Source of the DNA: Welwitschia mirabilis
Taxonomy: Eukaryota > Gnetophyta > Gnetopsida > Welwitschiales
Assembly: GCA_051453625.1 (NCBI GenBank)
Contig: JBOZIK010000001.1
Coordinates: 159,757,268-159,778,414, forward strand
Direction of reading: 5' to 3'
DNA length: 21,147 nucleotides
Shown here: positions 8,705 through 17,770 of the stretch, piece by piece
Position numbering within the stretch: position 1 is the stretch's first letter
How the letters are laid out: every line of letters begins with the position of its first letter
Notes under the pieces: generated by a model
What the model was told of the DNA's origin: nothing
Seen by the model: the letters and a program-made list of their open reading frames with translations, nothing else
Databases searched by the model: none
Translations under genes and position numbers: made by a program

Positions 8705-9445
8705 TTAAGTGCAGCTCCAGAGATGCACTGCTTTCCAAGCTTGCTTAGATTGCATGTCCAGGTGTATGTCATGACAGTACCACTGATGCTTATCTCCTGT
8801 AACAGCCTTGGTCAAGAAATTTGCAAGATTTGCCTGAGTGTGGATCTTGTGAACATTCAACTTTTTCTCCTTCAATGCTTTCTTGATAAAGTAATACCTT
8901 ATATCAATGTGCTTCGTCCAAGCATGGCAAGCAACATTCTTTGCCAAATGAATGACACTGACTATCACAATAAATCATCTCTTGCTGTTGTTTCAACTCA
9001 AACTAGTCATGTAAACGTCTTAGGTAGATTATTTCTTTAGTTGCCTCTGTCATAGCTATGTACTTTGTTTTCGTAGTTGACAAAGCTACATCTCTTTGCA
9101 AATGAGACATTCAACTAACAAGACCACCTCCCATCAAGAAAACATAACCAGTAGTGGACTTTCTTGTATCTTTACACTGAGCACAATTAGCATCCACATA
9201 ACCAACAACATCTAATCCAGTATGACCAAAACTCAGACATTAATTTTGTGTACCTTTTAGATAGCGCAAGATCCATTTTACAACTTCCCAATGCTTTGGG
9301 CCAAGGTTGCTCATGTAACATGAGACAACTCCCATTGCATATGAAATATCCGGTCTTGTGCAGATCATAACATATATCAAGTTTCCAATAGCTGAAGCAT
9401 GAGGAACCACTTCCATTCTTTCCTATTCTTCTTCTGTTTTGGGGC
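8705..9445 (-). pseudogene. Copia element B RNase H domain
   Basis: RNase H removes the RNA strand during reverse transcription. On the minus strand, in shifting frames, I read PKHWEVVKWILRYLKGT, then GYVDANCAQCKDTRKSTTGY (first acidic residue kept), then ALSTTKTKYIAMTEA. The family normally has ALSTTEAEY there, so an expected Glu is Lys. Next come HLAKNVACHAWTKHIDIRYY and QANLANFLTKAV, ending with HLWSCT before the purine tract. The frame changes and a stop near the first domain show that it is dead. Confidence 0.85.
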
Positions 9446-10245
9446 AATCTTCCAGAGACAATTGAAAGTGACTTGCTAATAGTGTTCGAACCAGTTTACA
9501 GTCAACTATGTTAAAACGCTGTAATACTTTGGCAATGTAATCACACTGACTAAGCCATAGTTTCCGACATGATCTATTCCTAGAAATTTTCATTTCAAGA
9601 ATCTGTTTTGCAGGGCCTAAGTCCCTGGTTGCAAAGCGTTTTCCCATCTCCTTTTTTAGCCTCTTAATTTCTTGTGTCATTTTTAGCAATAAGCATATCA
9701 TCAATATACAACTGTAAAATAACAATCTTACCAAAAACTTGTCCACGGAGATAAAAATAGTGATCTATATTACTCCTCCTATATTTCTGTTCTTGCATGA
9801 AGTTGTGAAATTTCTTATACTATTACCTCAGTGCCTGATTTAGGCCATATAAACTTGTGTTCAACCTACAGAGTAAGTTCTTCTCTTTGCTTTTAGAACC
9901 TTTAGGCAATTTCATATAAATCTTTTCTTCAAGATCACCGTGTAAAACATGAGTCTTAATATCTAACTACCCTAATTCCAAATTCAAGACCGCAACAATG
10001 GACAAGATAACATGAATAGAAGAATGCTTTACCACTAGAGACAAAATTTCAGTAAAATTAATACCTGGTTCTTGCCTAAAACCTTTTACAACCAATTTTG
10101 CTCTGTAATGTTCTTTTCCATTTGCCTCTTCCTTTATCCTAAAGACCCATCTGTTGAACAAGGCAAGTTTCCTAGCTAACAAGGGAACCACATCTCATGT
10201 ATCGTTATGCCTTAAAGCATCCAACTCTTCTTTCATTGCAACATT
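9423..10245 (-). pseudogene. Copia element B reverse transcriptase
   Basis: RT copies the element RNA into DNA. The minus strand gives RWVFRIKEEANG and KLVVKGFRQEPGINFTEI (fingers and palm entry), then YMKLPKG and SLYGLNQALR in another frame. Next is the catalytic YIDDMLIA at 9697-9708, followed by RFATRDLGPAKQILEM and QCDYIAKVLQRFNI. The usual box is YVDD, so this copy has Ile in place of Val; both Asp residues remain. Several frameshifts and stops, including one just after the catalytic box, prevent a continuous product. Confidence 0.88.
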
Positions 10246-10470
10246 CCACTTCTTTGAGTTAGGCAAAGAAACAACTTTCTAGTATGTCTCAGGTTCTCCT
10301 TGATCTGTGTACAAAATATAATGCAATGACAAAGAATATCTAATAGGTGCTGTATTGGGATGAGTAGACGTTCTTACCCAATGTATAGGAGTATGAGCCT
10401 TCCCTTCATCTTCACATTCTAAAGGATCAAGTTGTTGTAGTTCAGGTACATTTTCTTCATCATCCTCGTC

Positions 10471-10503
10471 ATCAGGAGGATTACTTCCTTTTTTGTCTTC
10501 ATT
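10471..10503. repeat. 33-bp direct repeat at the left gap edge
   Basis: These 33 bases, starting atcaggaggattacttcc, are identical to the first 33 bases after the gap (10604-10636). Confidence 0.97.
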
Positions 10504-10603
10504 NNNNNNNNNNNNNNNNNNNNNNNNNNNNNNNNNNNNNNNNNNNNNNNNNNNNNNNNNNNNNNNNNNNNNNNNNNNNNNNNNNNNNNNNNNNNNNNNN
10601 NNN
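10504..10603. other. Assembly gap of exactly 100 N, probably spurious
   Basis: A placeholder-sized gap flanked by a perfect 33-bp overlap. Element C has no extra sequence at the equivalent place, so the two contig ends probably overlap and nothing is missing. Confidence 0.9.
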
Positions 10604-10636
10604 ATCAGGAGGATTACTTCCTTTTTTGTCTTCATT
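10604..10636. repeat. 33-bp direct repeat at the right gap edge
   Basis: Identical to 10471-10503; see the gap entry. Confidence 0.97.
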
Positions 10637-10766
10637 GAGATCTGGAATTTTAGAAGGCTTTTATAAAGAGCTAAAGTGCTAAAATCAGGAACTTCTTCCT
10701 TCTGGCTATCTTCTAGTGACTTGTACAATATTTGTTGTTCACAAAAGACCATATCACATGATTTGA

Positions 10767-11600
10767 TCACCTTCTTATCCACGGGATCCCATAACCTGTA
10801 GCCAAGATTGTATCCTCCATTACCCAAAAAAGGCACCTGTGTGTATGTCCATCCAATTTTCCTGTGTTCTGCTGATGCACATATGCTTCACAGCCAAACG
10901 CCTTCAAGTGAGAGAAAGATAGCGTCCTCCCACTCCATATGGACTTTGGTATTCCTCCTTGAAGTGCCGAATGTGGTGACCTGTTTATAAGATATGCAAC
11001 TTTGTTGGCAGCTTCAACCAAGGACGTTTTGGAACTCCAAATTGCTATAACAATAAACACAACCTTTCTAACATAGTTCTATTATATCTTTTAGCCACTC
11101 CATTATTTTGAGGTGTATATAGAGTTGTCTTTGTGTGGACAATTCCATTATCTTTGCGAAACATCTCAAAGTCACGAAAGGGGTATTCACCTCCATTATA
11201 TGTCACTAAGCATCTAAGTTTACAACTTGATTCGTTTTCCACTCTAGCTTTAAATTGTTTGAAGATATCAAAGACTTTATCTTTTGAGCAAATCGGAACA
11301 ACCAAGTTTTTCAATTGAAGTCATCAATAAAGTAACAAAATACAACGCTCCACCAAAAGACATCACTATCATAGGCCCAACAACATCGAAATAAACCAAA
11401 TCTAACTTTCTACTGCTTTTGTATTTTAGAAACGGATTTCTTAAAGTTTACACATTTTGCTTTTGCAATAGCACATCCTTACAGAAACTTAAAGAAACAG
11501 AATCGAACTTTGGAAGCAAGTTTTTAGAACTTAGAACGTTCATGCCAGTTTCACTGAGATGTCCAGGTCTCTTATGCTAATACGTCTTCATCGCTAGCAA
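10767..11600 (-). pseudogene. Copia element B integrase (zinc-binding and core)
   Basis: Integrase inserts the DNA copy into the genome. A degraded GAG-pre-integrase stretch (ETGMNVLSSKNLLPKFDS, out of frame) comes first. It is followed by DLVYFDVVGPM, which keeps the first catalytic Asp. Then VFDIFKQFKARVENES and VTYNGGEY follow, where the family has TDNGGEY, so the second Asp is Tyr. HTKTTLYTPQNNGVAKRYNRT shows the third acidic residue, normally VAER, as Lys. The end gives AYLINRSPHSALQGGIPKS and FSHLKAFGCEAYVH. Two of three catalytic residues are lost. Confidence 0.87.
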
Positions 11601-12000
11601 CAACAACATTGTGCTTTACCACATTAGCATTCAAAGTGTACAAGGTCCCTTCTTTCTCTCCTCGTGCCAGCACCATAGCACCTTTCGTTACCTTCCAGCC
11701 AACCTACGCCAAAGAAGACTGAACAACCAACAACATCTAATTGACCTACCGAGATAAAGTTTTTAGCAAGTTGAGGCACATGTCTAACATCCTGAAGAAA
11801 CAATTTTTTGATGTCATTTCCTTGCAGCATTATATACTCAATTCCTTTGATCTCACAACGTCTATCATCCCCTAGATACACATAATTCTTTGAAACTTTG
11901 TTATATGAAGAAAACATCGAAACATCTGGGCAGACATGAAAAGAAGTACTGGAATCCAGAATTCAAACATGAGGGCAAGAATATGGGGAAAGATTTACCT
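11601..12000 (-). pseudogene. Copia element B protease region
   Basis: The retroviral-type aspartic protease cleaves the polyprotein. The frame MFSSYNKVSKNYVYLGDD, then CEIKGIEYIMLQGND and DVRHVPQLAKNFISVGQLD, is the C-terminal half of the copia protease. Just upstream, where element C has WILDSGTSFHV, this copy is shortened and the Asp-Ser-Gly triad is missing. The reading continues towards the integrase domain in other frames. Confidence 0.82.
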
Positions 12001-12099
12001 CTTGTGCATATGCAATCAATACAACGTCGACATCTTCTTCTGCATTCAATTCTTGTCCTCCTTCTTGGTTCTGCTAATTACCTCCTTTCTTTTGTTTAT

Positions 12100-12835
12100 G
12101 CTTGTTTTTTATGTTGTAGCAGTCCTTCTGTAAATGACCTTTCTTCTTGTAGTGCCAACATTTAATGCTTCTGTTGATGGATTTTCCTCTGCTCTTACTT
12201 TGCCAATACCTTCCTCTTCTGGTTTGAGAATGTCCTTTACAAACAACAAGGGCTTCTCCAACAGACTTAACAACCGTAGGCTTGTACGCATCTAGAAGCT
12301 TTAATATTACAATATTTGGTACGACATAGTATCAGAGGTAATCATCAGGGTAATGCGAATAGTCTCTCAAGAATTAGGCAAGAAACTAAGAACCACGATT
12401 ACCCTTAGGTTTTCTTCAAACATTACCCTCAGGTCGTCTAACTATGTGAACAACCCATTCACTTCATCTAGGTGTGTTTGCAACGATGCACCCTATTTCA
12501 TCTTCATCTTGAAGACCTTGTTGCGGTATAAAATTGGTTTATGCTTGTAGGCTGATCATATCTTTGCATCAAAATCTGCCATAGTTCAACTGTTGTAAAA
12601 ATCATCCTATGGGATTGAAAAATCCCATTGCCAAGGCATGGCGGAATCAAAGAAAGCACCCTCCGGTTAAGTTTCTTCCACTCTTTGCTAGGGTACTTTT
12701 TTAGCCATTCTGCATCAAAAAGTCCAGATGTTGCCTTCGCATTTGCTTCCGTTTTTAGGTCAACGTCACATTCTTTCTAGCAAAGGATGTCTTCGATGAG
12801 AATCTTCCATACGCCGCAGTTCTTAGCTCTAATTA
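12100..12835 (-). pseudogene. Copia element B gag
   Basis: Gag forms the virus-like particle and packages RNA. In shifting minus-strand frames I see SGLFDAEWLKKYPSKEWKKL, VLSLIPPCLGNGIF, ELWQILMQRYDQPTSINQFY, then LQTHLDEVNGLF and FEENLRVIVVLSFLP. This is the plant copia Gag pattern (UBN2-type). Near the end is the nucleocapsid knuckle CWHYKKKGHLQKDC, in which the second Cys of the CCHC motif is Tyr. Stops and frameshifts are frequent. The start is not certain. Confidence 0.8.
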
Positions 12836-13130
12836 GTCGTTCGTTCGTTGGCAATTGCTTCATTGTTGTTTAACTATATGGCTATACAGAAAAATGCCAA
12901 ACACATTGTACAGACATGCAAAAAATTTTCAGCGCGTCCTTCGCATGTGCAAGCTCGCTCTGCAACCTTTGCTACAATCTGTTCGCTTCGCTATGCGGCT
13001 TGTCTCTACTACGTTCACGGTGCTTCACTCGCTTGCACTGTTCACTCCGCTCCACTTCGGTTGCTCTACTCTGCTCCCCTCACAGGGTCTATGGACACAA
13101 AGCTTATCGCTAAAGTGTGTGAGTTCCAAA
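12836..13130 (-). other. Untranslated leader of copia element B, GC-rich
   Basis: The segment between primer-binding site and gag is richer in G and C than its surroundings and contains many cgctt/gctcc-like short words. The equivalent leader in element C has the same character. The short plus-strand ORFs across it show no family resemblance. Confidence 0.6.
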
Positions 13131-13148
13131 CCTAGTGTTTCGATACCA
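13131..13148 (-). promoter_or_regulatory. Primer-binding site of element B (degenerate)
   Basis: Two bases inside the 5' LTR the minus strand begins TGGTATCGAAACACTAGG. The first seven bases match the initiator-Met site and the remainder has diverged. Confidence 0.7.
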
Positions 13149-13150
13149 AG

Positions 13151-13604
13151 TGTTGTGAAAATACACAACAACAAAACGAATAAACAATGCAACAAGAGAA
13201 CACAGAGACACAATGATTTACATGGAAAACCCCAATGAGAGGGAAACCACGGGAGAGTAGTGCAGAGCTCTATTATATTTTTAAAGATTACAAGCCAGGA
13301 ACAGGCTTCAAGCCAACAATAGGCTTCAGGCAAGAATGCCTCACAGAGCTCTATCAACTTTCTATCTCACAAACAACCCTTACACCACCATTAAATTGGC
13401 TAAGGGTTACAACCAATTAGGACTACAAGCCAAAACCCTGAAGAGCGTACCATCCTTCTCTTGACACATGTCCCATCTCTACCTAACGCCCCTAAGAATG
13501 GTTTTAAAATAGAAACCTCCTTTTACAATATCGAAGTGGGGCCAACGTAAAAACATAACGTTAGGCATATTATAAAATAATAAATTTACCTTCACATATC
13601 AACA
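13151..13604 (-). repeat. 5' LTR of copia element B
   Basis: Plus-strand start TGTTGTGAAAATAC, end CATATCAACA. It is similar throughout to the LTR at 8219-8672 and has the primer-binding site on its inner side. It would hold the element's promoter and polyadenylation signal. Confidence 0.88.
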
Positions 13605-13946
13605 CTGACCTCATGATGTTTGTTGTTGTCTTTGTGAGGATGATGACCACAAAACTAAACAATGCCTAGCACTTCCTATTTGTAAAGAACTCATTTTTTA
13701 GGAAGTATGCACCTTTAACACTTCATCACCTAAAAAAGACTTCAAAAGAGCTTTTAACTCTCGATTCCGGTCTTGGGACAATAATGTCCCTAAGTTGCCT
13801 TATAATATCGAAATCTATATAACAATCGAAATCCATATTATTTGAGAGGCAATATGAACAACAATCATCATGAAGAGGACACATTAAAATCAACTTTAGA
13901 TAGCCTTGTCAAGCAAAGTCAAGAATCCAACAAAAGCATGGAGAAG
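13605..13946 (+). pseudogene. Ty3/gypsy gag, nucleocapsid part (piece 2)
   Basis: Directly after element B, the plus strand encodes a CX2CX4HX4C zinc knuckle (C-CLCEDDDHKTKQC) at 13624-13665. An asparagine- and aromatic-rich stretch follows (FNSRFRSWDNNVPKLPYN), then, in another frame, MNNNHHEEDTLKSTLDSL and VKQSQESNKSMEK. This is the order of the end of Athila-like Gag: knuckle, then a spacer, then a coiled region. It continues from piece 1 and is cut by element C after KSMEK. Two stops and one frame change are present. Confidence 0.68.
13942..13946. repeat. Left target-site duplication of element C
   Basis: AGAAG, against ATAAG at 20527-20531: four of five bases match. Confidence 0.6.
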
Positions 13947-14487
13947 TGTTATGAAAATACACAATAACAAAGCGATTAAACAATGCACCAAGAGAAGACA
14001 GAGACATAATGATTTACGTGGAAAACCCTAATGAGGAGAAGAACTAGGGGAAACCAATGCAGAGCTCAATTAGCAGTCTCAGAAATTACAACAGAGACAC
14101 AATGATTTACGTGAAAAACCCCAATGAGGGGAAGAACTAGGGGAAAGCAATGTAGAGCTCTATTATCAATCTCAGAAATTACAAGTCAAGAATACGCTTC
14201 AAGCCAACAACAGGCCTCAGGTAAGAATGCCTCACAAAACTTCATAAACTCTATATCAAACAGCCGTCACGCCACCATTAAATAGGTCAAGGATTATAAC
14301 CAATTAGGGCTACAATCTAAAACCCTAAAGAGGGTATTATCCCTCTTTTGACACATCCCATCTCTACTTAACACCCTCAAGGACGGTTTTAAGATAGAAA
14401 CCTCCTCTTTCAATACTAAAGTGGGGCCAACATAAAATATGACATTAAGGATGTTACAAAGGAATAAATTGGCTCCACATATCAACA
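13947..14487 (-). repeat. 3' LTR of copia element C, with internal duplication
   Basis: Plus-strand start TGTTATGAAAATAC, end ATATCAACA. It is about 90 bp longer than the other LTRs because of a 93-bp tandem duplication at 13998-14183. The 5' LTR at 20077 lacks it, so it arose after insertion. Confidence 0.88.
13998..14183. repeat. 93-bp tandem duplication within the LTR
   Basis: Two adjacent units (13998-14090, 14091-14183), each starting acagagaca and ending agaaattaca, differ at several positions. Confidence 0.9.
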
Positions 14488-14499
14488 CTCTTCCATTTG
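14488..14499 (-). promoter_or_regulatory. Polypurine tract of element C (degenerate)
   Basis: The minus strand reads CAAATGGAAGAG before the 3' LTR, a changed version of the CAAGTGGGAGAA in elements A and B. Confidence 0.7.
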
Positions 14500-15262
14500 A
14501 AGACAAATTTGGCACATCTTCAAGTGTAGCTCCAGAGATGCATTGCTTTCCAAGCTTGCTTAGATCACGTGTTGACGTGTATGCCATAATAGCTCTGATG
14601 ATATTTATTTCTGTTAACAACCTTGGTTAAGAAATCTGCAAGAGTCACATGAGTGAACCTTGTGAACATCCAACTTCTTCTGCTCCAATGCTTCCCTGAT
14701 GAAGTGAGACCTCACATCAATGTGCTTTGTCAGTGCATGGTAAGTAGCATTCTTTGCCAAATGAATGGCATTTTGACTATCACAATAGATCATATATTGC
14801 TATTGTTTTAATTCAAACTAGTTTAGTAAATGTCATAGCCAAATCATCTTTTCTATTGCCTCTGTCATAGCTATATACTCTACTTCTGTAGTGGACAAAG
14901 CCAAGTCTCTTTGCAAACAAGACGTCCAACTAACACGACCATCTCCCATCAAGAAAACATAACGAGAAGTGGATTTTCTTGTATCCTTACACTGAGCATA
15001 ATTAGCGTCCACATAACCAACATTATCCAATTTAATATGACCAAAACTCAGACAATCATTCCATATACGTTTTAGGTAGTGCAAAATTTATTTTACAGCT
15101 TCCCAATGCTTTGGGCCAGGGTTGTTCATGGTACGTGAGACCACTCCCAATGCATATGAAATATGTGGTCATGTGCAGACTATAACGTACATCAAGCTTC
15201 CAACAGCTGAAGTATAAGGAACCATTTCCATTCTTTTGTGTTCCTCTTCTGTTTTTGGGCAA
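14500..15262 (-). pseudogene. Copia element C RNase H domain
   Basis: The minus strand carries LGPKHWEAVK-like sequence in one frame, then DNVGYVDANYAQCKDTRKST, VSWTSCLQRDLALSTTEVEY and IAMTEAIEKMIWL. The first Asp and the Glu of TTEVEY are kept, unlike element B. The distal part (NATYHALTKHIDVRSHFI) continues in a further frame, with frameshifts near 14832. It ends before the purine tract. Confidence 0.85.
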
Positions 15263-15690
15263 TCCTCTAGAGACAATTGAAAGTGACTTGCTAATGGCGT
15301 TCCAACAGGTTTATAGTCAGCTATGTTAAAACGCTTTAATACTTTGCCAATTTAATTAGACAGACTAAGCCATAATCTTCCACATGATTTGTTCTTAGAA
15401 ATTTTCGTTCCAAGAATCTGTTTTATAGGACCCAAGTCCTTGGTTGCAAAGCGTTTTCTCTTTTCCTTTTTCAGTCTCTTAAATTTCTGTATATCATTTC
15501 CAGCAACAAGCATATCATCAACATATAGTAATAAAATAACAATCTTACCAGGAGCCTACCCACGGAGATAAATACAGTGATCTACATCACTCCTTCTATA
15601 TTTCTGTTCTTGCATGAAGCTATCAAATTTCTTGTACTATAGCTTGGGTGCCTGTTTCAGAACATTCAAACTTTTATTCAACCTACAGAC
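15262..15690 (-). pseudogene. Copia element C reverse transcriptase, catalytic part
   Basis: Contains the intact catalytic motif LLLYVDDMLVAGND (YVDD at 15514-15525), then RFATKDLGPIKQILE. It lies downstream, in element sense, of RT copy 1 (15690-16042), with which it was once continuous. Stops follow in the thumb-proximal part. Confidence 0.85.
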
Positions 15691-16042
15691 TAAGTTCTTC
15701 TCTTTAGTTTCAAAACCTTGGGCAATTTCATATAAATTTCTTCTTCAAGATCACCGTGTAGAAAAGCAGTTTTAATATCTAACTATTCTAATTTAAGATT
15801 CAAGACAGTAACAATAGATAAAATGACATAAATATAGGAATGCTTCACCATTGGAGGAAAAATCTCAGTAAAATCAATACCTTGTTTCTGCCTAAAACCC
15901 CTTATAACCAATCTTACCTTGTAACACTCTATTCCATTTGCCTCTTCCTTTATCTTGGAAACCCATCTATTGGATAAGGCACGTTTCCTAGTTGGCAAGG
16001 GAACTATGTCTCATATATCATTATGCCTTAAAGCAGACAACT
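15690..16042 (-). pseudogene. RT N-terminal segment, copy 1
   Basis: On the minus strand: RALSNRWVSKIKEEANGIE, RLVIRGFRQKQGIDFTEIF and VKHSYIYVILSIVTVLNL, the start of the copia RT. It matches 16893-17246 over its full length. The copy is broken by stops and ends at an 850-N gap. Confidence 0.82.
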
Positions 16043-16892
16043 NNNNNNNNNNNNNNNNNNNNNNNNNNNNNNNNNNNNNNNNNNNNNNNNNNNNNNNNNN
16101 NNNNNNNNNNNNNNNNNNNNNNNNNNNNNNNNNNNNNNNNNNNNNNNNNNNNNNNNNNNNNNNNNNNNNNNNNNNNNNNNNNNNNNNNNNNNNNNNNNNN
16201 NNNNNNNNNNNNNNNNNNNNNNNNNNNNNNNNNNNNNNNNNNNNNNNNNNNNNNNNNNNNNNNNNNNNNNNNNNNNNNNNNNNNNNNNNNNNNNNNNNNN
16301 NNNNNNNNNNNNNNNNNNNNNNNNNNNNNNNNNNNNNNNNNNNNNNNNNNNNNNNNNNNNNNNNNNNNNNNNNNNNNNNNNNNNNNNNNNNNNNNNNNNN
16401 NNNNNNNNNNNNNNNNNNNNNNNNNNNNNNNNNNNNNNNNNNNNNNNNNNNNNNNNNNNNNNNNNNNNNNNNNNNNNNNNNNNNNNNNNNNNNNNNNNNN
16501 NNNNNNNNNNNNNNNNNNNNNNNNNNNNNNNNNNNNNNNNNNNNNNNNNNNNNNNNNNNNNNNNNNNNNNNNNNNNNNNNNNNNNNNNNNNNNNNNNNNN
16601 NNNNNNNNNNNNNNNNNNNNNNNNNNNNNNNNNNNNNNNNNNNNNNNNNNNNNNNNNNNNNNNNNNNNNNNNNNNNNNNNNNNNNNNNNNNNNNNNNNNN
16701 NNNNNNNNNNNNNNNNNNNNNNNNNNNNNNNNNNNNNNNNNNNNNNNNNNNNNNNNNNNNNNNNNNNNNNNNNNNNNNNNNNNNNNNNNNNNNNNNNNNN
16801 NNNNNNNNNNNNNNNNNNNNNNNNNNNNNNNNNNNNNNNNNNNNNNNNNNNNNNNNNNNNNNNNNNNNNNNNNNNNNNNNNNNNNNNNNNNN
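16043..16892. other. Assembly gap of 850 N
   Basis: The gap separates two diverged copies of the same RT start, so it either hides a further element body or joins reads from two family members. Confidence 0.95.
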
Positions 16893-17349
16893 AGTTCTTC
16901 TCCTTGGTTTCAAAACCTTCAGGCAATTTCATATAAATCTCTTCTTCAAGATCACCATGTAGAAAAGCACTCTTAATATCCAACTGCTCTAATTCCAAAT
17001 TCAAGACAATAACAATAAACAAGATAACAAGAATAGAAGAATGCTTCACCACTGGAGAAAAATTTTTAGTAAAATCAATAATTGGTTTCTACCCAAAACC
17101 TTTTACAACCAATCTTGCCCTATAACATTCTTTTCCATTTGCCTCTTCCTTTATCCTGAAGACCCATCTGTTGGACAAGGCATGTTTCCCAGCTAGCAAG
17201 GAAACCACATCTCGTGTATGATTATGCCTTAAAGCATTCTCCTCTTTACATTTCCGAGCCGGCAAGGGAACCACATCCCGTGTATCATTATGCCTTAAAG
17301 CATTCAACTCTTCTTTCATTTCAACATTCCACTTCTTTGAGTTAGGCAA
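16893..17349 (-). pseudogene. RT N-terminal segment, copy 2, with 66-bp in-frame duplication
   Basis: Encodes WNVEMKEELNALRHNDTRDV, HALSNRWVFRIKEEANGKE and, after a frame change, VKHSSILVILFIVIVLNLE and QLDIKSAFLHGDLEEEIYMK, the conserved start of copia RT. A unit beginning NALRHN occurs twice in frame (66-bp period) but only once in element B. It is continuous on its right with the integrase-RT linker of element C, so this copy belongs with the upstream part of C. Confidence 0.83.
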
Positions 17350-17355
17350 AGAAAC
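17224..17355. repeat. 66-bp in-frame tandem duplication at the start of RT
   Basis: The word atgccttaaagcatt occurs at 17224 and again 66 bases later. The minus-strand protein has NALRHNDTRDVVPLPARK followed by NALRHNHTRDVVSLLAGK. The right limit is approximate. Confidence 0.8.
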
Positions 17356-17361
17356 AACTTC

Positions 17362-17770
17362 TTAATATATCTCAGATTCTCCTTTATTTGTGTACAAAAT
17401 ATAATGCAATGACGGAGAATATCTAACAGGTGCTCTATTTGGATGAGTAGACCTTCTTACCCAATGTGCAAGAGTATGAGGCTCTCCTTCATCTTCACCT
17501 TCTGAAAGATTAGGTTGTTGTAGTTTAGGTGGATTATTTTTATCTCCACCATCCTCATCATCAAGAGGATTACTCATTTTGTTGTCATCATCGTGATCTA
17601 GAATTTAAAAAGGCTTTTTTAAAGTGCTCAAGTGAAGAATTCCCTCGTTCTAGTTTTCTTCTAGTGACTTGTAAATATTTATTGTTCACAAAAGACCACA
17701 TCATGTAATCTGATCACCTTCCTATCCACTAGATCCTATAACCTATAACCAAGGTTGTATCGTCCATAAC
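17362..17770 (-). pseudogene. Copia element C integrase C-terminus and linker
   Basis: Contains the acidic linker (NPLDDEDGGDKNNPPKLQQP) and HWVRRSTHPNRAPVRYSPS leading into RT. The distal part towards 17770 is broken remains of the GYRLWDP tract. No gap or duplication is present where element B has one. Confidence 0.78.

Larger units (their letters stand above)
10279..10836 (-). pseudogene. Copia element B integrase C-terminus and RT linker
   Basis: The reading frame carries NLGYRLWDPVDKKVIKS and DMVFCEQ, the conserved 'GYRLWDP...SRDVVF' tract at the end of copia integrase. An acidic, low-complexity linker follows (PPDDEDDEENVPELQQLD), then THPNTAPIRYSLS just before RT. The linker contains a 100-N gap with the same 33 bases on both sides. 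Collapsing that overlap gives the layout seen in element C. Confidence 0.82.
8219..13604 (-). mobile_element. Ty1/copia retrotransposon B (two LTRs, defective)
   Basis: Two related LTRs, roughly 87% alike by eye, bound a minus-strand body. The order is primer-binding site, GC-rich leader, gag, protease, integrase, RT and RNase H, then polypurine tract, which is the Ty1/copia order (integrase before RT). It lies within the plus-strand gypsy gag. The flanks CTAAT and CTGAC match at 3 of 5 positions and both differences are transitions, so they may be an aged 5-bp target duplication. The polyprotein is broken in many places. Confidence 0.88.

Noticed and set aside
12848-13238. Plus-strand ORFs of 65-127 codons rich in Cys, Leu and Ser
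   Set aside because: They lie in the copia leader and LTR, antisense to the element, with no family resemblance.
13605-13946. A host gene encoding a zinc-knuckle protein
   Set aside because: It is collinear with gypsy gag on both sides of the copia insertions, which explains it better.
15955-17052. ORFs of 300-343 codons
   Set aside because: Open only through the 850-N gap; the real content is the duplicated RT start on the minus strand.
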